From: Auritidibacter ignavus
Lineage (GTDB): Bacteria; Actinomycetota; Actinomycetes; Actinomycetales; Micrococcaceae
Length of the DNA: 43,328 nt
Assembly: GCF_003703835.1 (NCBI RefSeq)
Contig: NZ_RDQR01000022.1
Coordinates: 1 to 43,328 of the forward strand
Direction of reading: 5' to 3'
Part shown: one piece after another, positions 26,175-34,924 of the stretch
How the letters are laid out: every line of letters starts with the position of its first letter
Numbering within the stretch: position 1 is the stretch's first letter
The notes under the pieces: generated by a model
Told to the model about the DNA's origin: nothing
The model's database searches: none
The model's input: the letters and a program-made list of their open reading frames with translations, nothing else
Made by a program: the position numbers and the translations under genes

Positions 26175-27910
26175 GAGGTAACCTGCTGCGAGTCGATAAT
26201 CTGCCGGTAGACCGCATTCGTTTCGCTCAGTTCGGCATGCGTGCCGATCCCGACGATCCGCCCCTGATCGATGACCAGGATCTGATCCGCCTCGGTGATC
26301 GCCGAAACGCGCTGTGCCACCATCACCACACTGGCCCCACTGTCCCGCTGCAGCCGAGCCAGACCGGCACGCACCGCCGCCTCGGTGCTGGCATCCAGCG
26401 CCGAGAGCGCATCATCAAACACGTAGATCTGTCGCCAACCAACCAGCGCGCGAGCGATGCTGAGCCGCTGACGTTGCCCGCCGGACAGATTCGCCCCACC
26501 CTGACTAACCGGATATTCTAGGGCCGCCGCTAGTTCTTGAGGCAGAAAGTCCCAGCACTGGGCGATCTCCAAAGCCTCGCGCAACTGCTCGTCGGTGGCT
26601 TGCGGGGCGGCGAACCGCAGATTCGAGCCCACTGTTCCGGAAAACAAGGTCGCGGTTTGTGGGGCGAGCCCCACCAGATCCGACAGCCTCGCGCGCGGGA
26701 TCTCACGAAGATCCACTCCACCGATCCGCACGGCCCCCGCGGTGGGATCGATCAGCCGGGTCATCAGCTTCACCAGCGTGGTCTTCCCTGACCCGGTGGA
26801 GCCGATGATCGCTGTGGTGGTCCCCGGGGGAATGCGGAAACTGACCTCATCCACGATGGGTGCCTCGGCCCCGGGTAGCTGGACCTGCACGTGATCAAAC
26901 ACCAGCTCCGCCGAGGCCGGCTGTGCCCTGTGTTGGTGCGGGGAGTCCAACTCCGGTTCGGTAGTCAGCACCTCCTGGATGCGCCGGGCTGCCACTGCCG
27001 CCCGCGGGATCATCATGAACACGAACACGCCCATCATCACCGCCATGAGAATCAGCGTCAGATACTGCATCAGCGCAGCAACGCCACCGACCTGCACTTC
27101 CCCGGCCGCCACCCGGTGCCCGCCGAAATACAGCACCGCGACCATCGCTGCCTGCAGGATCATGGCGATCACCGGGCCCATCAGCACCATCCAGCGACCA
27201 ATGCCCAGGCTGATCGCAGTCAGTTTCCGGTTCGCCCGATCAAACCGTCGGGTCTGCTCGGCCTCCCGCACAAAGGCTCGCACCACGCGGATGCCAGCGA
27301 TCTGCTCGCGCAGCACGGTATTCACCCCGTCAATGCTGTCTTGCATGGCCTGGAATAACGGCATCACCCGCGCGAAGAGTAACCAGACGAACAGCAACAG
27401 CACCGGGACTGCCACCCACACCACGGCGGAGAGCACCACATCTTGTTCCATGGCCATCACCAGCCCGCCGACCAGCATAATCGGGGACAATAACACCGTG
27501 GAGGCCACCACCAAGGCCAGCGACTGCACCTGTTCGACATCGTTGGTGGTCCGGGTGAGCAAGGTGCCGGGACCGAACTGTTGGACTTGATGTACCGACA
27601 GGTCGGTGACCTGCTCAAAGAGGTCGGCCCGCAAATCCCGGCCGATCCCCATCGTCGCCCGTGCTGCGAAGAACGTGGCCGCGACCTCACAGACCACCTG
27701 AAGGCCCGCCACCCCGAGCATCACCAACCCGGTGGAACCGATATATCCGGTATCCCCGGTGGCAATTCCGTGATCGATAATGTCAGCATTCAGTCGCGGC
27801 AGTGCCAGTGTCGCCATCGTGGCCATCACCTGCGCGATCACCACAATCAGCAGATGCCACCCGTAGGGTTTGGCGTAGCGACTGAGCAGGCGGAGAAGCA
27901 CTCTCGCCAT
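26171..27910 (-). CDS. ABC exporter half, degenerate-site subunit
   Basis: A 579-residue ABC exporter half. Walker A is GSTGSGKTT and the signature LSGGQRQRLSIARAL is canonical. Walker B reads IYVFDDALSALD, so the catalytic Glu is replaced by Asp, the mark of the degenerate half in heterodimeric exporters. Its Asp-bearing site pairs with the LSVGE signature of the other subunit, so both variants sit in the same composite site. ATG 27910 is preferred over GTG 27931. It lies 27 nt downstream of the thioesterase gene. Confidence 0.9.
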   Translation of the reverse strand: MARVLLRLLSRYAKPYGWHLLIVVIAQVMATMATLALPRLNADIIDHGIATGDTGYIGSTGLVMLGVAGLQVVCEVAATFFAARATMGIGRDLRADLFEQVTDLSVHQVQQFGPGTLLTRTTNDVEQVQSLALVVASTVLLSPIMLVGGLVMAMEQDVVLSAVVWVAVPVLLLFVWLLFARVMPLFQAMQDSIDGVNTVLREQIAGIRVVRAFVREAEQTRRFDRANRKLTAISLGIGRWMVLMGPVIAMILQAAMVAVLYFGGHRVAAGEVQVGGVAALMQYLTLILMAVMMGVFVFMMIPRAAVAARRIQEVLTTEPELDSPHQHRAQPASAELVFDHVQVQLPGAEAPIVDEVSFRIPPGTTTAIIGSTGSGKTTLVKLMTRLIDPTAGAVRIGGVDLREIPRARLSDLVGLAPQTATLFSGTVGSNLRFAAPQATDEQLREALEIAQCWDFLPQELAAALEYPVSQGGANLSGGQRQRLSIARALVGWRQIYVFDDALSALDASTEAAVRAGLARLQRDSGASVVMVAQRVSAITEADQILVIDQGRIVGIGTHAELSETNAVYRQIIDSQQVTS

Positions 27911-27937
27911 TCTACCGGACGGCCAGACCACCCAGCA

Positions 27938-28888
27938 TTACAGGGCCCAGGAATAGGCAATCTCATTGCGCATCCGCACCAGCTCGGTGCAGTGTTGCTC
28001 CAGCTCGGTTTCCAACACCGTGCGCGGATGCCAGGGTCGAATTCGCTTGGCCTTCCCGTCCTCGCCGGGATCCACCAATACCGTGATCCCGTGGGCCACC
28101 GGGATCTGCGTGGGGTCAAACCGGGTCGAAGTCCAGGCCCGCAACATCACGTGCATGGAGTGTGCCGAGGTGTGCACCAGGCGAGCCTCGATCTCCAGTA
28201 AGTCACCGCCGTACACCATATTCTCGAACCGCACGCCCCCGGCAAAAACCGCAACCACATTGTCCTGCACCCAGCGGGCCCCGCACACGTTGGCGGCCTC
28301 ATCCAGCCACCGCAACACCGAGCCACCGCCGACGCGTACGCCGACACCGGCATCCGGTTCGGAGACAATAAACCGCAGACGAATGATCTCGGCGGTAGTC
28401 TCTTCCTGCTCCGGAAAAGCAATGGTCATCAACGACTTTTCGGAGGCCTTCAGCTGATCCGAGCGGGCCTTGGCTTTCACCGCCCGCTCCTGGGCCGCAT
28501 CCGTGGTCGGCTCCCAGGGCTTGACCCGGACCTTCTCACCGTTGTCGTCAATGGCCACATAGACCATGATCACCTCGGTGGCCACCGTCGGTTGCCCCTC
28601 GTCATCCAGAATGGTCGGAAGCACCAACCGAGACTGCACATGTACCGAGGAGGTTCCGGTATACAGCATGCGACACTGCACCGTGATCGGGGTTTCCACC
28701 GGCACCGGATGCGCGAAATGCAAGTTGCCCACATACCCGGCGACCACATTCGTTCCGGTCCACGAGGCCGCGGTGGCATACCCGGCCTTATCCAGCCAGC
28801 TCATCACCGTTCCCGCGGTCACGCTCCCGGTCGGAAAATCGTACGCCTCGGCACGAAACTGCAGAGAAAGTGAACTACGGGAGCGCAT
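27938..28888 (-). CDS. Double-hotdog acyl-CoA thioesterase
   Basis: A 316-residue protein with two hotdog repeats: residues about 8-125 (VTAGTVMSWLDKAGYATAASWTG) and about 175-300 (VGGGSVLRWLDEAANVCGARW), each with the long central helix. This matches cytosolic acyl-CoA hydrolases (ACOT-like). An upstream in-frame start at 28951 would cross the divergent promoter. ATG 28888 has TAAATT 7 nt before it, which suits a leaderless message. It heads the five-gene run thioesterase - ABC - ABC - CPBP - MATE. Confidence 0.8.
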   Translation of the reverse strand: MRSRSSLSLQFRAEAYDFPTGSVTAGTVMSWLDKAGYATAASWTGTNVVAGYVGNLHFAHPVPVETPITVQCRMLYTGTSSVHVQSRLVLPTILDDEGQPTVATEVIMVYVAIDDNGEKVRVKPWEPTTDAAQERAVKAKARSDQLKASEKSLMTIAFPEQEETTAEIIRLRFIVSEPDAGVGVRVGGGSVLRWLDEAANVCGARWVQDNVVAVFAGGVRFENMVYGGDLLEIEARLVHTSAHSMHVMLRAWTSTRFDPTQIPVAHGITVLVDPGEDGKAKRIRPWHPRTVLETELEQHCTELVRMRNEIAYSWAL

Positions 28889-28895
28889 GCCTCTC

Positions 28896-28923
28896 AATTT
28901 ATCACTGTGGCATCGACCATAAT
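28896..28923. promoter_or_regulatory. Divergent leaderless promoters
   Basis: The 42-bp gap between the thioesterase and HEAT genes holds two -10-like hexamers facing apart: TAAATT on the minus strand (28896-28901) and CATAAT on the plus strand (28918-28923). Each is 7 nt from its ATG, the spacing expected when transcription starts at the start codon. Confidence 0.4.
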
Positions 28924-28930
28924 AGAGACC

Positions 28931-29494
28931 ATGAGCAACACAGCACCGCATTCACTGTCCCCCACCACCGTGTCCCGCATTCACGACGCTGCTGAAACCC
29001 TCGGAACCAACCCGTTGCTGGACTGGGTCTGCCGCCTGCTGGATGGTCGCGCCCGGCACGGAGCAGACGGCGATCCGGATATCGCCGTGCTGGGCGGAAT
29101 GGAGGCCGTCGAGGACTGGATGGGCCGTGTCTGGGCCGCCCAAACGCTACTAGAACTCTGGCACCACACCGCCACCACATCCGTGATCACCGCGCTCAAC
29201 GATCCCGCCTGGCAGGTCCGCGTCATCGCCGTTGAGGTCGCCGGTTACCGTGACCTCAACGAGGCCACCGACACCTTGCTCGACCTGCTCGACGACCCCA
29301 CCCCGCAGGTCCGCTCGCAGGCCGCCACCGCGTTGGGCGAGATCATCTCCGCCGAGAACGAATCCGCCCTGAAAGCCCTCAACAGCGCGGTCACCAGCAC
29401 CGATTCGGTCATGGCTGACGCCGCCGAGTCTGCGCTGAACCGCGTGGCCGAACGCTTTGACCGCAGCGACCTGCGTCCCAGCCCGCGGTACTAG
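28931..29494 (+). CDS. HEAT-repeat protein
   Basis: A 187-residue, all-helical protein. From about residue 70 it carries HEAT/PBS-lyase-like repeats (ALNDPAWQVRVIAVEVAGYR, then LLDDPTPQVRSQAATALGE, then AVTSTDSVMADAAESAL), each with the conserved Asp-x-x-x-x-Val-Arg turn. Such repeats serve protein-protein binding, with no catalytic residues. ATG 28931 is likely leaderless. A short hairpin, GCCGATTA / TAAGTCGGC, overlaps the stop (29494-29517) and may end transcription. Confidence 0.75.
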   Translation: MSNTAPHSLSPTTVSRIHDAAETLGTNPLLDWVCRLLDGRARHGADGDPDIAVLGGMEAVEDWMGRVWAAQTLLELWHHTATTSVITALNDPAWQVRVIAVEVAGYRDLNEATDTLLDLLDDPTPQVRSQAATALGEIISAENESALKALNSAVTSTDSVMADAAESALNRVAERFDRSDLRPSPRY

Positions 29495-29680
29495 CCGATT
29501 ACAAGAGATAAGTCGGCCCTGACGATCAGCACCTCGAAATACCCCGCTCGTGTCGCGCGCTCATCAACGCGTACCCATTAATACGTACGGGACATCCTTC
29601 GGTAACTCACCCGTCACGATCAGGCTACCTCTCACACCTATGGTCAGTGCGTCGAATATCACTCTGACCTGGGAGAAAAG

Positions 29681-32600
29681 GTGTCACACTCTCTTCACTC
29701 AACTACCGCGCACGAGCGTGGCCGGTCGACGCGGTTCCGTCGTTTCGGTCGCTTCGCGACGATCGCCACACTCGCTTTCGGCCTCACTCTGTCACAGACC
29801 CCGGCATTCGCCACCCCTGCATTTCCCCACTCACAACGAACCACTGAGCAGGCATCCAAACAGCCCGTTGGTGAAACGCTCGAGACAGGCGGGCTCAACC
29901 TCACCGGTAGCGGCTCGACTCTGCATCAAGCAAACACTGAAACGATTGCCCCGGGCCTCAACCACACCTCGTTCACGCGCGAACAAAAGACCGGCTTCCA
30001 AACGGGTCATGTATTGAACGTGGACTTGACCGACGCTTCACTCTCACTCGATGTCGTCGATGGCGGTTCTGTGTCCGGCGTTTCGAGCGTATCCAATCAG
30101 ATCGAGAACGAAGACAACGTCGTCGCTGCCGTCAACGGTGATTATTTTGATATGAACAACACCGGAGCCCCCATAGGCACAAATGTGTCTGCTTCAGAAG
30201 GGATCCGTTCCATCGCAAATGGCTCATCACAGGCGCTGTCTGTGCATGAAGGAACAGCGAGCATTGGAGCACTGACCAGTGCCGCCACGGCCACCATCGA
30301 AGGCAGAACCTACGACGTGCCGTCGGTGAACTCGCCAACCGAAGACCGCGACGGCATTGCGTACTACACCGCTGCCTGGGGCACAACACCGATTTCTCAA
30401 GCTCTGTCTGCCAACAAACGGACCGCCGTCAAAGTCATCGACGGGGCTGTTACCGAGATTCTCGAAGCCAGCGCTCTAGATTCAGACACCAATCTTTCCG
30501 AGGGCGAGGGCGTGCTCGTCTTTTCCGGTTCAAGCTCGGATCACGTCCCGACTGTTGGTACCAACGTTGAAATCTCGGTAGCGCTGGACCGCGATGTTGA
30601 CCTGGCGGTTTCTGGCCAACAGGTGCTCGTCCGTGACGGTCGCGCCACCGGCGCAGAACAGGCAACTGCCGCCCGGACAGCTGTCGGGATCTCTCAAGAC
30701 GGGACACAGCTATTTGTCGTTTCAATCGAGGGTCGGCAAGATGACGCGGTCGGTATGCGGCTCAGCGAACTTTCGGAGTTGATGGTAGATCTCGGTGCCT
30801 ACCAGGCTCTCAACCTTGATGGTGGTGGATCCACCACTTTGCACACCCGCAATCCAGGCGACGCATCAGCATCACCGACCAACCGTCCTTCCGACGGTAA
30901 GGAGCGCGACGTCGCCAACGCCCTCGTCTTCCGTTCAACTGCTCAGGCACCGGCGGAAACCGCCGGCGTCACCGTCAACCCCGCAAGCGACTCGGAACGA
31001 ACCGACCGCGTATTCACCGGACTTGGCCGGACTGTCATCGGTACCGCAACGAACTCCAGTGGTGATCCACTCCCCGCTGACGTCGCAATCTCTCCTGGTG
31101 ATGGCCTCGAGCTACTCGGCACCCCGACACAGAACGACCGAGGACAAACAGTGGCCCGAGTTACTGGAACGAAGCACGGCCTCGCAACCGTTCGCGGTGA
31201 AAGCAACGGCGGAGAAGGAGAGCTACCTGTACGCGTTCTCGGAGAGCTCGAGCATCTCGAGCTAAGTCATCAGAGAGTAGCGTTAGAAAATGCGGATGCT
31301 TCCGCTTCGGTGCGTGTACTCGGAATTGACGGCGACGGTTTCCGTGCACCCATCGAAACCGAGGATATCGAGGTTTCCAGCAACGACACCATCGAGGTGA
31401 CACCCAGTGGCGTGGACACTTTCACCGTGTCCCCGAACGCCGGTAGTGGAAGTGGCACCATCCACTTTAAAGTCGGCGAGAAGCGCATCGATCTCCCAGT
31501 GACCATTGGCTTCGAAGACGTCACTATTTCTGATTTCTCAGATGCTGACAGCTGGGAGTTCAGCCAGGCCCGCGCCTCTGGATCGGTCTCCCCTAGCGAG
31601 GGTGAAAATGGTGAAAATGCTCTTGAAATCTCCTACGACTTCACGGGGTCGACTGCAACTCGGGGCGCTTATGCTGCTCCGCCTCACCCGATTCAAGTGG
31701 ATGGACAGCCCCGTTCAATTACCCTGAGCATCTACGGTGACGGCAATGGCGCATGGCCCCGTATTCAGTATTTAAACGGAGCAGGCACACGATCGAATCT
31801 TGATGGTGGAAATATCACCTGGCACGGGTGGCGAGATGTCACGTTCCCCGTTCCCGACGGGATCGAGTATCCCATCACGATCGAAATGGTGCGACTCATG
31901 GAAACGCGCCCTAACGCTTCCTATTCGGGCAGCGTGAAAATTGCGAACCTGGGCGCCGTGGTAGCCCCCGACACTGATGCGGGCGAAAAGACAGAAATTC
32001 ACGATTCCGTTGTCGATACCGCTCGTCTGTATGAAGAACGACCGCAACAGATCGCAGTGATGAGCGATGCTCAGTTCGTCGCTCGTTCACCTCAGAGTCA
32101 AAATGTCCAAGGAGCGCGACGGGCACTGCAAGAGATCAAAGCCGCATCTCCTGATGCAATATTCATCGTTGGCGACTTTGTCGATGAGGCCTCGCCGGAA
32201 GATTTTGAACTCGCTAAGCGGATCCTTGATGAAGAAATTGGTGATGAAATTCCGGTGACCTATGCGCCCGGAAACCACGAAATCATGGGCGGGGAGATCG
32301 ACAACTTTGTGGAAGCATTCGGCGACACAAGGACTTCTCAAAATCTACAGGGGACACAGTTCCTGACCCTCAACACCGCTCAGGGCGGGCTCCGGTCCTC
32401 CGATCGAGACCAACTTCCTTGGCTTGAAGATCGGCTGGAAGCAGCAGCCACAGATGAAGGCACGACCAGTGTCGTTTTGATGTGGCACCACCCAATGAAT
32501 GATCCGCTACCAACCAAGCTCAGCCAGATGGGAAATCGCGTTGAAGCACGAGAGGTCCAAGACCGTCTGTCCCGCTTCCGGACCGAAACAGGCAAATCCG

Positions 32601-33526
32601 TCGCGGTTATCAACGGACATGTTGGAGTATTCCATGCGTCAACCGCCGACGGCGTGCCCGCAATTATCAACGGCAACAGTGGCAAAGGTCCCTCCGGCAC
32701 ACCCGAGACCGGAGGATTCGTCGGTTGGAGCATGCTCACAATAGATCCTTCTCAGGGCATCGTCGGTAAGTCCCCAGAGCCTGAAGTCGCACGTAATGCC
32801 TGGCTACAAGTGCAGATGCATCCTTTTGTCGATTCGATCACGCTCGGTGCAACTACCGAGCTCCCGTCAACCATGACGGTCGGTGACCAGGTATCCGTTG
32901 ACGCTAGTTTCACCCAGGACGGCAAGCACATGCCGTTTGTCTGGCCGATGAGCGCCAAATGGGGTGGCGACCACGTAGAAGTCAACAATGGTGGATCAGA
33001 AGGGAATGCCGCGGTGATCCGAGTCAATCCTGCCACTGGTCAACTCGTAGCCACCCAACCGGGTACCGCAACGCTCACCTTCACGATTAATGGCGAGACC
33101 GCTTCACACACAGTCGAGGTCGTTGCCGCCCCAGCACAAGATCCCGAGGAGGAGCCGGAACCTAATCCAGACGCTACCCCTGAGCCACAACCGGTTCCGG
33201 AGCCTACCTCCGAAACAAGCACCGCCCCGCAACCAGGACCAGATACAGAACCAACCCCTGAACCCACCACGGGAACCACCACCCCCGAACAACAACCAAC
33301 CCAGGAACCCACCGCGGGAACCACCACCCCCGAACAAGATATTGCTGGAGATCCGGGAGCTGGAACAGAACAAGTTCAAGAAGATTCTCCAGGTCGCGCT
33401 GAGTCAGAGAAAACTGGCACTCTCGCGAGCACAGGAGCCAACTTACTCCTTGTCCTCGGGGCAGGAATACTGCTTCTCGCAGGGGGATCTCTAGCCGCAC
33501 TGTCGGCAACACGTCGCAGACACTAG
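29681..33526 (+). CDS. Wall-anchored phosphodiester glycosidase / metallophosphoesterase fusion
   Basis: A 1281-residue secreted protein. GTG 29681 follows GGGAG by 5 nt. Residues 1-45 form a signal peptide (basic RFRRFGR, hydrophobic core, cleavage near AFATPA). The NAGPA-type phosphodiester glycosidase domain spans about 110-415, with AAVNGDYF at 149-156, ARTAVGISQDG, and NLDGGGSTT near 376-384. A beta-rich region and a carbohydrate-binding-like segment follow to about 770. A calcineurin-type metallophosphoesterase spans about 788-1060 (SDAQF, GDFVDE near 828, GNHE near 863, WHHP near 934, NGHVGVFH near 978). A Big-like domain, a Pro/Glu/Thr linker and a sorting signal (LASTG near 1248, hydrophobic helix, RRRH) end it. 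It probably removes phospho-sugar decorations outside the cell. Confidence 0.82.
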   Translation: MSHSLHSTTAHERGRSTRFRRFGRFATIATLAFGLTLSQTPAFATPAFPHSQRTTEQASKQPVGETLETGGLNLTGSGSTLHQANTETIAPGLNHTSFTREQKTGFQTGHVLNVDLTDASLSLDVVDGGSVSGVSSVSNQIENEDNVVAAVNGDYFDMNNTGAPIGTNVSASEGIRSIANGSSQALSVHEGTASIGALTSAATATIEGRTYDVPSVNSPTEDRDGIAYYTAAWGTTPISQALSANKRTAVKVIDGAVTEILEASALDSDTNLSEGEGVLVFSGSSSDHVPTVGTNVEISVALDRDVDLAVSGQQVLVRDGRATGAEQATAARTAVGISQDGTQLFVVSIEGRQDDAVGMRLSELSELMVDLGAYQALNLDGGGSTTLHTRNPGDASASPTNRPSDGKERDVANALVFRSTAQAPAETAGVTVNPASDSERTDRVFTGLGRTVIGTATNSSGDPLPADVAISPGDGLELLGTPTQNDRGQTVARVTGTKHGLATVRGESNGGEGELPVRVLGELEHLELSHQRVALENADASASVRVLGIDGDGFRAPIETEDIEVSSNDTIEVTPSGVDTFTVSPNAGSGSGTIHFKVGEKRIDLPVTIGFEDVTISDFSDADSWEFSQARASGSVSPSEGENGENALEISYDFTGSTATRGAYAAPPHPIQVDGQPRSITLSIYGDGNGAWPRIQYLNGAGTRSNLDGGNITWHGWRDVTFPVPDGIEYPITIEMVRLMETRPNASYSGSVKIANLGAVVAPDTDAGEKTEIHDSVVDTARLYEERPQQIAVMSDAQFVARSPQSQNVQGARRALQEIKAASPDAIFIVGDFVDEASPEDFELAKRILDEEIGDEIPVTYAPGNHEIMGGEIDNFVEAFGDTRTSQNLQGTQFLTLNTAQGGLRSSDRDQLPWLEDRLEAAATDEGTTSVVLMWHHPMNDPLPTKLSQMGNRVEAREVQDRLSRFRTETGKSVAVINGHVGVFHASTADGVPAIINGNSGKGPSGTPETGGFVGWSMLTIDPSQGIVGKSPEPEVARNAWLQVQMHPFVDSITLGATTELPSTMTVGDQVSVDASFTQDGKHMPFVWPMSAKWGGDHVEVNNGGSEGNAAVIRVNPATGQLVATQPGTATLTFTINGETASHTVEVVAAPAQDPEEEPEPNPDATPEPQPVPEPTSETSTAPQPGPDTEPTPEPTTGTTTPEQQPTQEPTAGTTTPEQDIAGDPGAGTEQVQEDSPGRAESEKTGTLASTGANLLLVLGAGILLLAGGSLAALSATRRRH
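33260..33337 (+). repeat. 45-bp-period repeat in the wall linker
   Basis: Bases 33260-33292 and 33305-33337 are 33-bp copies differing at one base, 45 bp apart. They encode two copies of EPTTGTTTPEQ / EPTAGTTTPEQ in the wall-spanning linker. Such repeats often change copy number between strains. Confidence 0.7.
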
Positions 33527-33545
33527 GGACCTAGCCTACGAAATT

Positions 33546-33592
33546 GCCACCCCGGCGCATGCTTCAGCCCTCTGACAATGCGCGGGGGTGGC
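33546..33592 (+). terminator. Rho-independent-like terminator
   Basis: Arms 33546-33560 (GCCACCCCGGCGCAT) and 33578-33592 pair over 15 bp with one mismatch around a 17-nt loop, followed by TCTCTT. It stands 20 bp after the stop of the 1281-residue gene and should end that transcript. Confidence 0.75.
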
Positions 33593-33715
33593 TCTCTTCG
33601 ACAGCTATTCCGCAAATCTGATAGGCGGGTAGAAACATGGCCCTTGAGATTCTGGCACCCCCAACGCTTCCCTCAACCATTCGTCCCCCTTGCGCACGCC
33701 CACGCACCGGTGTAA

Positions 33716-33731
33716 TGTGAAGTGCATCACA
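33716..33731. promoter_or_regulatory. CRP/GlxR-type binding site, orphan
   Basis: TGTGAAGTGCATCACA has perfect TGTGA and TCACA half-sites with 6-bp spacing, the consensus for cAMP receptor proteins including actinobacterial GlxR. Both flanking genes end toward it, so it controls neither by the usual geometry. Confidence 0.6.
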
Positions 33732-33808
33732 ATTAAGCGCGGGTTTACTGCCAATAGTCCTCAAGCACCCGCTGGTGATGGCTCAGGTTTTGTGTGTTGA
33801 CCGAGCCA

Positions 33809-33921
33809 GGAGGGCACTGCGGAATCCAGCGCGATCACCACAGAAGTCTCAGCGAGCCGATCTTCCACGGTGACGAGCAACACCTCGGCCCTGAGACAGT
33901 GATCGCACCGCAGAGCCCTCC
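33809..33921. ncRNA. Long imperfect hairpin, possible structured RNA or metQ terminator
   Basis: Four nested pairings are seen: 33809-33822 with 33908-33921 (14 bp, one mismatch), 33831-33838 with 33899-33906 (8 bp), 33846-33852 with 33891-33897 (7 bp) and 33856-33860 with 33885-33889. The apical loop is about 24 nt. It begins 32 bp beyond the metQ stop, so it could terminate that operon. Its length and side bulges also suit a small RNA read from the plus strand under the upstream CRP site. Lacking a T-tract, it is not a typical terminator. Confidence 0.4.
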
Positions 33922-33952
33922 ATTTCTCTGTTCAGCCCGCGTCCGCCGAGCC

Positions 33953-34870
33953 TTACAGCTTGCCCGACGTGAACTCCTCCCACTTCTGAGCCGAATCACC
34001 TACGGTGATCGTATCCTCAGGCGCGACCACTCCCCCTCCGAGATAATCCTCATACCACTGCTGGACTTCCTCAGACTGGTACGCCTCCTGTAAGACCTGA
34101 GCCGCCTCGGTATCGCGGAATTCCGGCTTGGCAGCCACGACAACAGTGAAGGGGACCTCAACCTCAGGATTATCCTCGAGAATCAGAGCCGTCTCCTCCA
34201 CGTCATATCCGGCTTCGGCAATCAATCTGACGAACCCGAAGCCCGCGTCAACATCGGGCAAGGACTGCCCCAAGGACTGCTGATCGATTTCGACGAACTC
34301 GAGATCCTTCGGGTTAGCGGTGATGTCCTGTTGAGATAGCGCCGTCACGTCTTTGGACTCATCCACCTCGATCAAGCCTCCCTCGGCCAACAGCTTGAGA
34401 GCACGACCGTTATTGGAGGTATCGACGGGAATGGCAACGGTCGCCCCCTCCGGAAGCTCGTCCAAGGTCTCGTACTTCTCCGAGAAAATACCGGAGGGAG
34501 CGTAATTGACCGAGAAGAGTGGCTCAACATCGGTTCCGTTGTCTTGATTAAACTGTCGCAAATAGGCCTGATGCTGGAAGAAGTTGACGTCGTACTCGCC
34601 TTGGCTCACCGCCTCATTCGGCAACACGATGTCGGTGACATAGGTGGTCTCAAGTGTCCACCCCTCTTCCTCAAGCTGATCTTTCACGATCTCAGTGGGC
34701 TCTTGGAAGGGCGCCGATTCGGTGACGATCATCGAAATGGTCTGTTCCTCATCAACAGTGCTTTGCTGATTAGCTAACCCGCAGGAGGTCAAGGACAGCC
34801 CGGCCAGCAGGCTGGCGCCGAGAGCGCCCCACCGCCGCGAGGGTGCAGTGGTGAGCATGGTGATTGTCAT
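33953..34870 (-). CDS. metQ: Methionine-binding lipoprotein MetQ
   Basis: A 305-residue NlpA/MetQ-family substrate-binding protein. The signal peptide has a lipobox, LTSC, with Cys30 as the lipidated residue. The mature part has the family pattern FFQHQAYLRQFN, the aromatic methionine site region, and VAIPVDTSNNGRALKLL. It should sit on the outer face of the membrane, deliver methionine to MetI/MetN, and be the last gene of metNIQ. AAAGGAAA lies about 7 nt before the ATG. Confidence 0.9.
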   Translation of the reverse strand: MTITMLTTAPSRRWGALGASLLAGLSLTSCGLANQQSTVDEEQTISMIVTESAPFQEPTEIVKDQLEEEGWTLETTYVTDIVLPNEAVSQGEYDVNFFQHQAYLRQFNQDNGTDVEPLFSVNYAPSGIFSEKYETLDELPEGATVAIPVDTSNNGRALKLLAEGGLIEVDESKDVTALSQQDITANPKDLEFVEIDQQSLGQSLPDVDAGFGFVRLIAEAGYDVEETALILEDNPEVEVPFTVVVAAKPEFRDTEAAQVLQEAYQSEEVQQWYEDYLGGGVVAPEDTITVGDSAQKWEEFTSGKL

Positions 34871-34924
34871 GGTGAGTTTCCTTTCACAGCAAGATTTCTG
34901 AAGGGCCTGATGACCACTGGCGAG

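Larger units (their letters stand above)
33527..33952. other. 426-bp noncoding gap between convergent genes
   Basis: The gap holds the terminator at 33546-33592, the CRP/GlxR-type site at 33716-33731 and the long hairpin at 33809-33921. I see no convincing coding sequence in it; short open frames here lack a ribosome site and known motifs. Confidence 0.6.

Noticed and set aside
33260-33337. Direct repeats as a CRISPR array
   Set aside because: Only two copies, in frame, encoding the Pro/Thr linker of a wall protein; no cas genes.
33794-34093. Plus-strand open frame across the hairpin and the metQ end
   Set aside because: No family features; part of it is antisense to MetQ and the rest is the inverted repeat.
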